NCBI GenBank assembly: GCA_005776945.1
Contig: SXOB01000042.1
Location: 46,510-110,509, forward strand
Origin: Pseudomonadota bacterium
GTDB taxonomy: Bacteria > Myxococcota_A > UBA796 > GCA-2862545
Reading direction: 5' to 3'
DNA length: 64,000 bases
A program made the translations under genes and the position numbers. The notes below the pieces were generated by a model. That model had not been told where the DNA came from, ran no database searches, and saw only the letters and a program-made list of their open reading frames with translations. Shown here piece after piece: positions 1 through 8,718 of the stretch; positions within the stretch are counted from its first letter, which is position 1; every line of letters starts with the position of its first letter.

Positions 1-910
1 CGATCCCGTAGCCCTCGGGTGCCGTGCACTCGTAGACGACTGGGGTGTCGCGCGCGCCGAACGTGTCGGCGTCCGCGTCGGGGTGGAAGCCGATGACCGT
101 GGTGGGGTCGAGATTGGCGATGTCCTCCATGTCGGTGAGGCCATTGCAGTCGTCGTCGAGGCCGTTGCAGACCTCGTCGCCTTCGGGGTTGACGATCGGG
201 TTCGTGTCGTCACAGTCGTCGCCGCCGTGGGCTTCGTTGAGAAACCCGTCGAGGTCCTGGTCGCAGGCGAATGCGCACTCGGCGTCGAGGCAGTCGATGG
301 CGCCGTCGGCGTCGTCGTCCTGGAAGTTGAGGCAGTCCTCGGGGCATTCGGCTTCGCACTGGGAGTCGTCGCAATCGGCGAAGCCGTCCAGATCGTTGTC
401 GCGCCCATCGGCGCAGTTCTCTGGGCACGAGCCGTCGCAGTCCATGTCGTCGCAGTCGACGGCGCTGTCCGCGTCGTTGTCCCGACCGTCGGCACACAGC
501 TCGGTGCACTCGACCACATTGCAGTCGGAGTCCGAGCAATCGGTCGCGCCGTCGGCGTCGTTGTCGCGGCCGTCGGTGCAGTCCTCGGCGCACTCTGGCA
601 CGGTGCAGTCGATGTCGTCGCAATCGGTCAGGCCGTCGGCGTCGTTGTCCCGACCGTCGTCACAGCGGTCGGCCTCGCCGCAGGAACCATCGCAGTCGGC
701 ATCGTCGCAGTCGATCGCGCCGTCTTGGTCCTCGTCCAGTGCGTTGCCGTCGCAGACTTCAGGGCAAGAACATGCCGAATCGGCGCAGTCGAGCTGGCCG
801 TTGCCATCGTCGTCGACGCCGTTGCCGCACAATTCGAGAGAGGAGTCGCCCGACGTGTCGTCGGAGGGGCCACAGGCGAGCAGGGTGATGGCGACGAGGG
901 CAAGGCGCAT
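1..910 (-). CDS. MopE-like Asp/Cys-repeat lipoprotein (C-terminus outside window)
   Basis: The frame opens at ATG 910 and stays open to the window edge, so the C-terminus is missing. The N-terminus is a lipoprotein signal (MRLALVAITLLAC), so the mature protein should be membrane-anchored. After that come five to six repeats of about 28 residues of the type CxDGRDNDxDGxxDCxDxDC, then longer Asp-rich units ending in VCNGLDDDCNG. This is the putative metal-binding repeat seen in MopE-like surface proteins; Ca or Cu binding is family inference. It starts 24 nt after the small membrane gene at 935-1252, so it is probably the third gene of the leftward operon that begins with the ATP-grasp gene. 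It has the same architecture as the lectin protein at 14900-16615. Confidence 0.85.
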   Translation of the reverse strand, partial: MRLALVAITLLACGPSDDTSGDSSLELCGNGVDDDGNGQLDCADSACSCPEVCDGNALDEDQDGAIDCDDADCDGSCGEADRCDDGRDNDADGLTDCDDIDCTVPECAEDCTDGRDNDADGATDCSDSDCNVVECTELCADGRDNDADSAVDCDDMDCDGSCPENCADGRDNDLDGFADCDDSQCEAECPEDCLNFQDDDADGAIDCLDAECAFACDQDLDGFLNEAHGGDDCDDTNPIVNPEGDEVCNGLDDDCNGLTDMEDIANLDPTTVIGFHPDADADTFGARDTPVVYECTAPEGYGI

Positions 911-934
911 GGATGACTCCAAGACGCACAGACC

Positions 935-1252
935 CTAACCGACGTGGGGGTCGGGGGGTGATGCAGGTCGGCGTTGGCGAGACACGTGGACGAGCAAGGC
1001 GATCCAGGCCGCGTGTGCGACGAGCGTGGCGCGGTGGGTGAGAACCGCCGCCCACGCCGCGGTGGGGTCGGGCGAAGCGGTGCGCTGGGTGAGGACGTCC
1101 TGGGCGCCGGCGAAGGCCGAAGCGACGAAGGTCAGGCCCACCAACCACAACACGGCGCCTAGCCACTTGAGGTCCTCGTGGCGGCCGCGAAGGATGTTGG
1201 TCCAGATGGCGCACGCCGCGAACAGGAATGCGGTGAACGTGTAGGACATCAT
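935..1252 (-). CDS. small integral membrane protein
   Basis: A 105-residue protein starting MMSYTFTAFLFAACAIW. It has about three hydrophobic segments (residues 3-17, 30-48 and 73-92) separated by short charged loops, and a hydrophilic Pro/Arg tail. Its start codon overlaps the stop of the ATP-grasp gene (ATGATG with TGA inside), which indicates translational coupling. I do not recognise the family. A membrane partner or transporter-like role for the ATP-grasp product is possible from context only. The next gene downstream begins 24 nt after its TAG stop. Confidence 0.65.
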   Translation of the reverse strand: MMSYTFTAFLFAACAIWTNILRGRHEDLKWLGAVLWLVGLTFVASAFAGAQDVLTQRTASPDPTAAWAAVLTHRATLVAHAAWIALLVHVSRQRRPASPPDPHVG

Positions 1253-2466
1253 CCGGCGATCAGGTGGACGTTGTTCGCTGCGTCGTTGGCGATGGCGAGC
1301 GCGTCGCCCCAGTTGGGGTGGCGCACGATGATGAAGCCGTCGGAGACGAGCGTCATCTTCCAGTTCCGGCGCTTGGCGCCGACGGGCAGCAGGTTTTCCC
1401 AGCAAATCCAGCGGCCGTGGCGCTGGCGGAAGGCGTCGAGGCCCTCGATGCGCGTGATGGCGCCCTGGCCCTTGGCCCGCTTGAAGACGATGGCGCAGTT
1501 GTACAGGCGCTCGGTCCTGCCGTCGAAGTCGCTCCAGCAGACGGCGCGCGCCCACTCGCGGAACACGTCGGTATCGCAGGTGAAATTCATTTGATCGGCG
1601 AGATGTGCACCGCCGGGGCGGCAACCGATTTCGCCAAAGACGACCTCGCCGCTCGCTTTGAGGTACCACTCCATATGCGTGAAACCGGTGCCCATGCCGA
1701 GAGCCTTGAGGACCTGGCGACCAAGCTGAATGCCACGTTGGATGTGCGGCGGGGTCAGGTCGCGTACCGTCGCGATGATGGGGCTGATCGATTCGACCGT
1801 CCTGGCTTCCAGCGGACGTGGCAGGTATTGCGCGACGTTTTCGAACACCGGCTGGCCGTCTACGCAGATCGTGTCGTAGGTGAATTCGAGGCCGTCCACG
1901 AATTCCTCGACTGAAACCTCTTCGACATGCCGGGTCAGCGCGAGCACGCGCTCCAACTCGGGCGCATCGTCGACGCGGTAAGTGTCGGCCGATCCGGCAC
2001 CAGCGATGGGCTTGACGATGAGCGGGAAGCCGATCCGTTCGGCGGCCGCGCGTGCCTGGGCGGTGGTCGTGGCGCGAAACGCGTGGGGGACGCGGAGGCC
2101 GGCGGCTGCCACCCGTTCTTTCATCACGGCCTTGTCGCGGAACCCGATGACGGTGCCCGGCAACATGCCCATCACACCGAGGTGTTCGCGAAGTCGGGCG
2201 GCGAGGAGGACGGTGGGCTCCCATTGCGTTTCGATGCGGTCCACGGAGCGGCCGCGAAGCCAGGCGTGGACGCGTGCGATGACGTCGTCTTCGTCGAGCA
2301 GCCTCGGCACCTGCAGGTAGTCGTCGAGCAGCTGGCGGACGTCGGGTCGCAGGCTCCCCAACGGGCCGTCGCCCACCCCCCAGACCCGAGCGCCGACCGT
2401 CGCCAGGCCGCGGACATAGTGCGGCATCTCGGCGGGGTAGTTGGGCGCCAGGAACACGACGTTCAT
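1249..2466 (-). CDS. ATP-grasp ligase
   Basis: A 405-residue ATP-grasp protein. The start is set at ATG 2466 (MNVVFLAPNYP), because this N-terminus matches the paralogue at 24564 and a GAGG precedes it; the frame is open further upstream but lacks the family pattern. The order is a Rossmann-like preATP-grasp domain (1-120), then the ATP-grasp fold with FPLIVKPIAGAGS (nucleotide-binding lysine and glycine loop), a VEEFVDG segment, and an acidic Mg-binding stretch at EIGCRPGGAHL. Such enzymes join a carboxylate to an amine or thiol through an acyl-phosphate. The substrate is not visible. It is first in a leftward operon and is divergent from the S51-like and esterase genes at 2535-4627. Confidence 0.88.
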   Translation of the reverse strand: MNVVFLAPNYPAEMPHYVRGLATVGARVWGVGDGPLGSLRPDVRQLLDDYLQVPRLLDEDDVIARVHAWLRGRSVDRIETQWEPTVLLAARLREHLGVMGMLPGTVIGFRDKAVMKERVAAAGLRVPHAFRATTTAQARAAAERIGFPLIVKPIAGAGSADTYRVDDAPELERVLALTRHVEEVSVEEFVDGLEFTYDTICVDGQPVFENVAQYLPRPLEARTVESISPIIATVRDLTPPHIQRGIQLGRQVLKALGMGTGFTHMEWYLKASGEVVFGEIGCRPGGAHLADQMNFTCDTDVFREWARAVCWSDFDGRTERLYNCAIVFKRAKGQGAITRIEGLDAFRQRHGRWICWENLLPVGAKRRNWKMTLVSDGFIIVRHPNWGDALAIANDAANNVHLIAG

Positions 2467-2534
2467 GCCGGCCTCGCGGGCTTGCGCTAACGCGCAGGTC
2501 GACCGCGGCCCGTTGCGGTTAGCCGCGCGGACCG

Positions 2535-3476
2535 ATGCGACCGCTCGTCCTGCTTGGCCCCCAACGTCCCGACCCGAACCTCCGGGGGCCACTCGACGAA
2601 GCGGGTTGCGACGGTCCCTGCGTGCTCATCACTGCCGGCTGGCGGGGCGATGAGGCGGAGGACGCCGCCCTGCGGAGCCACATTGGCCGGCCGGCCACGG
2701 CGCTGCCGTTGTACCGTTGGTTCGAGGCCGCATCGGTCGACGCGCCCGACGTCGCCGCGTCGTGGACGCGCCGTCAGGAGCGCCTTCGGGCCCTCAAGCG
2801 GGTCCATCGCCTGCGCCTGACGCCAGCGCTCGAGGCCTGGTCGGAACTCGTTCGAGCGGAGGACGACCGGGCCATCGTCGACCGGGAGTTGGAGCGGGCG
2901 CTTCGTGCGGTGCGCCAGGTCGACACGGACTTGCTGGAGGAGACTGCGGCCATCGAGGCGGAGCACTCCGAGCTGGCGAGGCCGTGGGAGGACGCGCGGC
3001 TTAGGTCGCGCCACGAAGCCGTCTGCGAAGCGTTGGACGGGGCCGGCGCGCTTCTCATCGCGGGTGGGCATGTCGGCGTTCTGATGAACCGCATCCGGTT
3101 CTTTGGGGTGGACGTAGCGGCCGCGGCCCGGCCGGACCTGCTCGTCGCGGCGTGGTCGGCGGGCTTGATGGCGCTGACCGACCGCATCGTCCTGTTTTAC
3201 GATGACCCCCCGGAAGGGGCGGCGTGGCCGGAGGTGTTCGGTCCGGGCTTGGGCTGGTTGCCGGGTCTCGTCGCGTTGCCCCATGCCAGGCGGAGGTTGC
3301 GGCTCAGTGAGCCGGGCCGGGTCGGGCTCCTCGCCCGACGCTTCCATCCCGCGGTCTGTGTGGGCTTGGAGAATGGCGCCCACCTCGTCCTGAAGGATGA
3401 TCGTTGGGTCAATGTGGGCGTGACGGAGACGGCGTTCCAACTCGACGGCAGCGGCGCCGTCCGGGGTCTTTCATGA
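2535..3476 (+). CDS. peptidase S51 / dipeptidase-E-like protein
   Basis: A 313-residue protein with the layout of the S51 (PepE/cyanophycinase) branch of the class-I amidotransferase-like fold. A first strand ends in VLITAGWRGDEAED, a charged helical insert follows at about 60-150, then LLIAGGHVGVLMN, the nucleophile elbow AAWSAGLMAL with Ser208, and a histidine in LPGLVALPHARRRL. Known S51 enzymes cleave Asp- or beta-Asp-linked peptides; that this one does is inference. No clear Shine-Dalgarno is visible, but a GGTTAGCC box ends about 9 nt before the ATG. Its stop overlaps the start of the esterase gene by 4 nt, so the two are co-translated. It is divergent from an ATP-grasp gene, which suggests a make/cleave pairing on an amide-linked product. 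Confidence 0.78.
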   Translation: MRPLVLLGPQRPDPNLRGPLDEAGCDGPCVLITAGWRGDEAEDAALRSHIGRPATALPLYRWFEAASVDAPDVAASWTRRQERLRALKRVHRLRLTPALEAWSELVRAEDDRAIVDRELERALRAVRQVDTDLLEETAAIEAEHSELARPWEDARLRSRHEAVCEALDGAGALLIAGGHVGVLMNRIRFFGVDVAAAARPDLLVAAWSAGLMALTDRIVLFYDDPPEGAAWPEVFGPGLGWLPGLVALPHARRRLRLSEPGRVGLLARRFHPAVCVGLENGAHLVLKDDRWVNVGVTETAFQLDGSGAVRGLS

Positions 3477-4627
3477 AGGCCATTTTCGAGTTGGCTCGAC
3501 GGGTCGAGGCGTCGGGGCCCCGGCAGGCGCGTGCGGCGGTTGCCGCTTTCGTCGGGAACCAGATCTTTCCCCTCGTCGAGGGGCGGCAAGCGGTTTTCGT
3601 CTTCTACGACGGGCATGCGGCGGACGCGGTTTACCTCATCCACTGGGTCTTCGGTTTGGAAAGCCGACTCCCGTTGATTCAGCTCGGAGCGACCCAGGCC
3701 TGGTACCTGCCGGTGGAATTGCCAACGGGCGGCCGGGTCGAGTACAAATACGAAGTGCATCGCGAGGGTGGGCGGACGCTCGTTCGGGACCCGCTCAATC
3801 CGCGACGCGCGTTCGACCCCTTCGGCAGCAACAGCGTCTGCCCGATGCCCGGCTACGAGGAGCCGTTTTGGGTGCAACCCGAACCCGGCGTACGGCCAGG
3901 GACGATGACGTCGTTTTCCATCGATTCCGCGGTCTGGGGGGACCGGCGCGACGTCGAGGTTTGGCTGCCCAACGAGTACAAGGCGCACAAGCGGTACCCG
4001 CTGCTCATCGTGCACGACGGGCGCGATTACTTGCAGTATGCGTCGATGCGGACCGTGCTCGAGAACCTCATCCAACGCCACGAGGTCGCCCCGTTGGTCG
4101 TGGCATTCACGTCGGGGCATGTGCGAAATGCCGAGTACGCGGCGAATCCGAAACAGGCGGATTTCATCGCCCTGGAAGTTTTGCCCGCGCTGCAGAGCCG
4201 GTTTGGTCTGTCCGACGATCCGGCGGAGCGGGGCCTGATGGGCGCGAGCTTTGGGGGCGTCACCAGCTTGTTCACGGCCTGGCGCCACCCCGGTGTCTTC
4301 GGTCAGCTGCTGCTGCAGTCGGGGTCGTTCGTGTTCACGGACGTCGGGCACCACGACCGCGGGCCGATGTTCGACCCCATCGTGGCCTTCGTCAATGCGC
4401 TGCGTGCAGACCCAGGGCGGGTGGACGCGCGCATCTTCCAGTCTTGCGGGACCTTCGAATCGCTCATCGTTTTCAATCGGAGCCTGTTGCCGCTGCTGCG
4501 GGACGCGGGCCTGGACGTCCGGTACCGGGAGGCGGCGGACGGCCACAACTGGATTGCCTGGCGCGACCAGCTTCGGGCGGGGCTGACGCACCTGTTTCCT
4601 GGGCACCTGTGGATGATTTACGACTGA
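3473..4627 (+). CDS. Fes-like alpha/beta-hydrolase esterase
   Basis: A 384-residue esterase resembling enterochelin-esterase/esterase-D proteins. Residues about 10-130 form an N-terminal Ig-like domain of the CBM48/Fes type. The alpha/beta-hydrolase domain follows, with YPLLIVHDGRDYL, the nucleophile elbow GASFGG (Ser259) and the histidine in DGHNWIAWRDQL. The start at 3473 is chosen because ATGA overlaps the stop of the S51-like gene; the frame runs 23 codons further upstream without support. No signal peptide is seen, so it is likely cytoplasmic. A siderophore ester, another ester or a thioester could be the substrate. Context links it with the ATP-grasp gene on the other strand rather than with any siderophore synthase. 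Confidence 0.85.
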   Translation: MKAIFELARRVEASGPRQARAAVAAFVGNQIFPLVEGRQAVFVFYDGHAADAVYLIHWVFGLESRLPLIQLGATQAWYLPVELPTGGRVEYKYEVHREGGRTLVRDPLNPRRAFDPFGSNSVCPMPGYEEPFWVQPEPGVRPGTMTSFSIDSAVWGDRRDVEVWLPNEYKAHKRYPLLIVHDGRDYLQYASMRTVLENLIQRHEVAPLVVAFTSGHVRNAEYAANPKQADFIALEVLPALQSRFGLSDDPAERGLMGASFGGVTSLFTAWRHPGVFGQLLLQSGSFVFTDVGHHDRGPMFDPIVAFVNALRADPGRVDARIFQSCGTFESLIVFNRSLLPLLRDAGLDVRYREAADGHNWIAWRDQLRAGLTHLFPGHLWMIYD

Positions 4628-5096
4628 GGGGGACGGGGCGGCGTCGGGGTCTTGCTGGCGTCCGGGCGAGGAGGCATGTCGGGTCGAGGCGGGTCCTTGG
4701 TCGCCATGGCGGCGGTGACCGGGGCGGGAAGGGCGGCGTTTGCGTTGGGGTGTTCACCGCCGGACAAAATGTACCGGTTGTAGGCCACGCGCGCCGGGCC
4801 CTGGGGGGGGGCGGTTCCGTTGCCCCCGTCACTCGCCAGGCGACCGGCAACGTCGGGGCTGGCGCCAACGCTCACGGAGCACGTTCCATGCGTTGGTCAC
4901 GATGGCAGGCTGGGAGGAACTGCCGACTCTTCTGCCAGTATCCAAGCCAGGCGGCGGCGTCGTGACCGCCGTTGAACCGGCGTCGCTCGGGGCCGGCGCG
5001 CTTACCGCCAGGAAGACCTCGGACCTTCCAAGAGACCGACCCGGCTCCGAACCGGTTCGTTGGTCCACGGCGACGCACCCTGACCCCAAAAATGGA
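4628..5096. other. gene-poor spacer between convergent genes
   Basis: This stretch of roughly 470 bases lies between the esterase and the selenoprotein gene. Short open frames exist on both strands, including an 85-codon GTG-initiated minus-strand frame at 4618-4875, but none has a convincing ribosome site or a recognisable product. I see no repeats. It ends in the terminator hairpin at 5097-5130. Confidence 0.5.
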
Positions 5097-5130
5097 ACGC
5101 GGGGCGTGGGTCTGAGCCCACGCCCCGCGT
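5097..5130 (-). terminator. rho-independent terminator of the selenoprotein gene
   Basis: A perfect 14-bp stem, ACGCGGGGCGTGGG with its complement, surrounds a 6-nt loop. Read on the minus strand it lies 17 nt beyond the end of the 5147-7339 gene and is followed by TCCATTTTTGG, a short T-run. On the plus strand the stem is followed by CAATTGC, so it is a terminator for the minus strand only. Confidence 0.85.
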
Positions 5131-5146
5131 CAATTGCTAATCCCGG

Positions 5147-7339
5147 TCAGAGCAGGGGAAGGATGGCAGCTTCGAGCGAGGCGAAGTCGTACTCTCGCGC
5201 GAGGAACTGAATCACACCGTCCCGGTCGATGACGATGTCGACAGGGTACGGATTCCCGCCGTCATACACCCCCTCGAGGGTGGCGTAGGTGAACGTGCTG
5301 ATCTCGAGTCCGACCGGGTAGGTGGGTCCGAGGTAGGACACGTAGTCCGCGAATCCTGCGGGTTCGAGAATGTCCGCGGCGTTGGGGTCGAGGGCGACGA
5401 CCTTGAGGCCAACATCCTTGTACTTCTGCCACAACTGAGCTTCGACGTCTGGCAACTCCAGACTGCAGACGGGTCAAAATGTGGCGAAGTATATCACTAA
5501 GGTCGGGGACCCCAGCGCGTCGGCTGTAAACGACCATTCGCTGCCATCGGTAAGGGTGGCGGTAGTCTCCGGGAACGCGTCCCCGACCCCGATGCCGTCC
5601 AGATTTCCCTGGACGTAAATCTCTCGAATCGGCTGCTGCGGATCGTCGGACACGAGGTAGATGACGCCCTCTTCGAAAGCCGAGAACGGATTGTAGGGGT
5701 CCTCGATCATCGGGCCCTGATCGGCGCCGATGGTCGGGGTGAATCGCAGCGTGAGGTCCCCGGTTTCGCCCGGGTGGAGCAGCATTTCCTCCACGAGCGG
5801 CGCGAAGGCCGGCGAGTTCGACCAGATGTCGTAGACCGTCAGGTCCGCCGTGCCGTCGTTCGTGACCGGCACCACGACGTCCAGGCTGGCCCCCAGATCC
5901 ACGTCCCCGCCGAATGTGATCTGGCTGACGGTCTCGGGGAGCACGAGGTACGGCGCCACACGGGTGGGCACGACCTCGAACGTGTACGGGACCCACCAGG
6001 TGCCATCATAGACGGTCGTTCCGTTGCCTGCGATCGAGAGCACGCGGTCGGTGATGTCGGGGCGGTCCGCCTCGATCAGCGTACCGACCTCGTCGTAGGA
6101 CTTGGCAGTGGTCTGCCGGGCCGCACCGATGAAATACGGCGTACGCGGGTCGGTGATGTCGTAAACCCGGGCGTCATTCCACGCGGCCACGTACAGGAAC
6201 GTGTCGTCGGTGTCGATCGCGATGACGCTCCCGGAGATCACGCGCTGCTCGACCAGCTCGAGATCGTTGGGGTCGGCCACGTCGACGACCGCCAGACCAC
6301 CGCTTTCGGTCGCGACGTACATGATGTCGCCGCTGATGGCGAGGTCGCGCGCCTGACCGTCGAGCACCAGTCGGTCCAACTCGATCATGTTCGTCGGGTC
6401 GGACACGTCCAGGGTCACGAGGCCGCCGATACCGTCCGCCACATAGGCGAGCGTGCCGAGCACCATGACGTCCCAGCCGTTCTCCAGCCCGTCGTAGTTG
6501 CCGATCGGGGTGAACACGTTGGTGACCGGATCGAAGGTGTAGGCGCCCAGCCCGTCGGCGTGTTTGGTCACCCAGATGATGCCGTTCTCGACGTCGAGAC
6601 CCTCGTAGGCGGTGGACACGTCGGCGAGCAGGTCGCCGTCGAGGTCCTCGGCATTCTCAGTCAGCTTGGGAATCTCGACGGGGGCGATCGTCGTCTTGGT
6701 GGGGAAGTCGGGGATTCCGTTGAGGTCGAGGTCAACCACGTCGTTGACGTGGTTGAGATCCCAACCGGAGAGGAAGCCCAGACCGTCCGTGATCCCGCCG
6801 TGGTGGGTCGTGAACACGAGGTCGCGGTTCGTGTCGTCGGCCACGAGGTGGATGCAGCCCGGGTTCTTGGAGCCCGTGGTCTTGAGGTGGGTGAAGCCCT
6901 GGGCCTGGTACGTCTCGTTGCCCGGTTTGTCGGCGTTGAGCACGCCGAAGGTGTACGAGCAGTACATGATCTGAGAGTTCGTGTTGGCCGTCGCGTCGCG
7001 ATGGATGACCTCGGACAGGTGCATGTGGTTTTCGCCGGCTCCGTTCGAGCCCACGGCGGTACCGGTGCTGTTGTCCTGCAGGCGGCGCATTTCGAGCAGC
7101 ACCTCCTCGAAGCGTCCCGGCTCGAGCTCAGTGCTTGGCACCGTCACGGTGACGGTCGGCCCTTCCACCGTGTTCGTGACCGTGTTCGTGTTCGTGACCG
7201 TGTTGGGCACGGTGTTGGTGTGAGTCTCGGTGACCGTGTTCGTCACCGTGCGGGTCACGGTAATCGTCTCGGGATCACTCGGCCCGCACGCTATCAGCGC
7301 GAGGGTGGCGACGGGAGAAGCGAAGGGGAGGTGGCGCAT
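5147..7339 (-). CDS. selenocysteine-containing LVIVD-propeller / thioredoxin lipoprotein
   Basis: Read as one 730-residue gene with an in-frame TGA at 5476-5474 decoded as selenocysteine. Start ATG 7339 follows GAGGAACCC. A lipobox (LALIAC) leads into a Thr/Val/Asn low-complexity tether (TNTVTETHTNTV). A beta-propeller with LVIVD-type repeats follows (for example GGLAVVDVADPNDLELV), then an Ig/ASH-like domain at about 470-590. The C-terminal redoxin/TlpA-like domain begins at about 590. The motif reads FATF-U-PVC-SLELPDVE, where homologues have WCxxC, so U stands for the first redox Cys. A hairpin of SECIS type lies 11 nt after the UGA. The reading frame, thioredoxin consensus and codon use continue unbroken across the TGA. 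It should be a periplasmic or surface thiol/peroxide redox protein. The alternative is two genes or a nonsense mutation, which I consider less likely. Confidence 0.85.
5447..5463 (-). promoter_or_regulatory. putative bacterial SECIS element
   Basis: On the minus strand, 10 nt separate the UGA (5476-5474) from a perfect hairpin: stem GTCTGG, loop AGTTG, stem CCAGAC. This is 17 nt long with a 5-nt loop whose second base is G and which contains GU. The UGA-to-loop distance is 16 nt. The E. coli fdhF minimal SECIS is also a 17-nt hairpin starting 11 nt after the UGA with GU in the loop. An alternative pairing, CGTCTG with CAGACG, encloses the same region. Confidence 0.75.
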
Positions 7340-7711
7340 GGGTTCCTCGGGTGGCCCCGGACCATCCCGGGATTCGCCGTGTAGGTGAACCTCCACACGA
7401 AAAGGGTTCCCGCCTGTCCTACGGCTCTTTGTGCCTCGGGACGGCGCCGATGGGCCCCAGCGTCGCGCGTCCTTTCCTGAACGGGCCTGCGACTTGATCA
7501 GCGTGAAACCTAATTAAGTCGATGATTCACCCGCAACTGCGGCCCCGCCGACGGACTGCCGGAAGGGGGGTGGCTGCGATGCAGCCGATGTGTGGCTGCG
7601 GATCTTCAGGACACAAAGGGTCGAAATGGGGCGCGGTCACCGACCTCCCACCTCCGGCCGGCGGGTCGTCCCGTTCTCGAGACCCGGCGAGGGGCTCGGC
7701 CGTCGCCCGCC
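7340..7711. other. intergenic region, leader side of the selenoprotein gene
   Basis: There are 372 bases between the selenoprotein start and the end of the LysR gene. On the minus strand TTAATTAGGTTTC at about 7505-7520 holds a TAGGTT box that could serve as a -10 element with a leader of about 160 nt. A short hairpin-forming GGCTGC...GCAGCC lies near 7570-7585. I see no credible gene. Confidence 0.4.
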
Positions 7712-8572
7712 TCAGGTCAGGAGGTGCGCCGCGAGACCAAGGCTGCCGAGCAACGCTCGGGCCCCCGTGGTGAGCCCGCCGCCTGCGCGCCACGCCACGA
7801 AGATCTGCCGCCGCAGCGGCGTGCCGGGCCAGGGGTGCACGACCACCGTCCCGGCGGCGATATCGTCGGCCATCACCTGGCGCGACAGAAAGCCCAGGCC
7901 GACCCCCTGCACGACACATCGCCGCATCGCCTCGGTCCCGCCGACCACGAGCGCCGGCGTGGCGCCCTTGGGAAGCAGGTTCGCGACCGCCTGCTGGGTC
8001 CCCGACCCCTCCGGACGGGCCACGTACCGGAAGGGGATGTCGTTGGGCCGCGGCCCCTTGCGTGCGCCAACAAGCACGATTTCGTCTTCTGTGAACACGT
8101 GCGTGATCAAGCCCGCTTCCATGGGACGCGATCCGACGAAAGCGAGGTCGGCCCCGCCGGAGAGCAAGTCTTGGATTGCACCGGCGGTGTCGCTCACCCG
8201 AAGCATCGTCTGGATGCTCGGATAGGCGTCTACGAAGGTCCGGAGATGGCCGGGCAGGAGGTACTCGCCCGGCACGGTGGAAGCGGCGATTTCGAGCTGG
8301 CCCGACGTCGCCGTGGACAGCGCCTTGACCTGCTGGGTGGCTTCGGTTCCGAGCAGGATCAGACGCTGCCCGTAGCTGGCGAGCACCCGCCCGGCTGCCG
8401 TCGGCCGTACGGAGCGGCCGCTCCGGTCGAGGAGCACGGCCCCGACGGCATCCTCCAACTCCTTGATGTGGAGGCTGGCCGTAGATTGGCTGACGTGGAC
8501 CCGGCGGGCGGCTTGCGTGAAGCTGCCCTGCTCGATCACGGCGAGAAAGGTGCGAAGGTGATGTGGGTTCAT
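7712..8572 (-). CDS. LysR-family transcriptional regulator
   Basis: A 286-residue LysR regulator. The winged helix-turn-helix is N-terminal (MNPHHLRTFLAVIEQGSFTQ, then AARRVHVSQSTASLHIKELE). The effector domain spans about 90-285, with the typical region SGQLEIAASTVPGEYLLP. This CysB/CysL-like subgroup often senses small anions or sulfur metabolites, but the effector here is unknown. ATG 8572 is chosen because the family begins just before the HTH; the frame extends upstream without family sequence. It lies between the leftward selenoprotein gene and the rightward lipoprotein gene at 8719, either of which could be a target. Two palindromes sit in the divergent region. Confidence 0.92.
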   Translation of the reverse strand: MNPHHLRTFLAVIEQGSFTQAARRVHVSQSTASLHIKELEDAVGAVLLDRSGRSVRPTAAGRVLASYGQRLILLGTEATQQVKALSTATSGQLEIAASTVPGEYLLPGHLRTFVDAYPSIQTMLRVSDTAGAIQDLLSGGADLAFVGSRPMEAGLITHVFTEDEIVLVGARKGPRPNDIPFRYVARPEGSGTQQAVANLLPKGATPALVVGGTEAMRRCVVQGVGLGFLSRQVMADDIAAGTVVVHPWPGTPLRRQIFVAWRAGGGLTTGARALLGSLGLAAHLLT

Positions 8573-8640
8573 CGTGCCCGCCCCATGTGCCGCCATCCCG
8601 CCAAAAGGACGCACATCTGTCATCCAGGATTTCCGCATCG

Positions 8641-8671
8641 TCGGTACCGATTGGTAGAAGCGGAATTTCCG
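8641..8671. promoter_or_regulatory. putative LysR operator palindromes
   Basis: Two perfect palindromes, TCGGTACCGA (8641-8650) and CGGAATTTCCG (8661-8671), lie in the 146-bp divergent gap between the LysR start (8572) and the lipoprotein start (8719). The position suits LysR binding; the assignment is inference. Confidence 0.35.
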
Positions 8672-8718
8672 ATGGACCCTTCAGACAGGCTCGGGCCACC
8701 CTCGGGTGAGAGGAACAC

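Noticed and set aside
4618..4875. An 85-codon minus-strand frame after the esterase.
   Set aside because: GTG start without a ribosome site, Pro-rich tail, overlap with the esterase gene end and no recognisable family.
5147..7339. Two separate genes, or a pseudogene broken by a stop at 5474-5476.
   Set aside because: The stop is UGA exactly at the redox Cys position, the downstream part lacks a proper start, and a SECIS-like hairpin follows. Readthrough explains all three.
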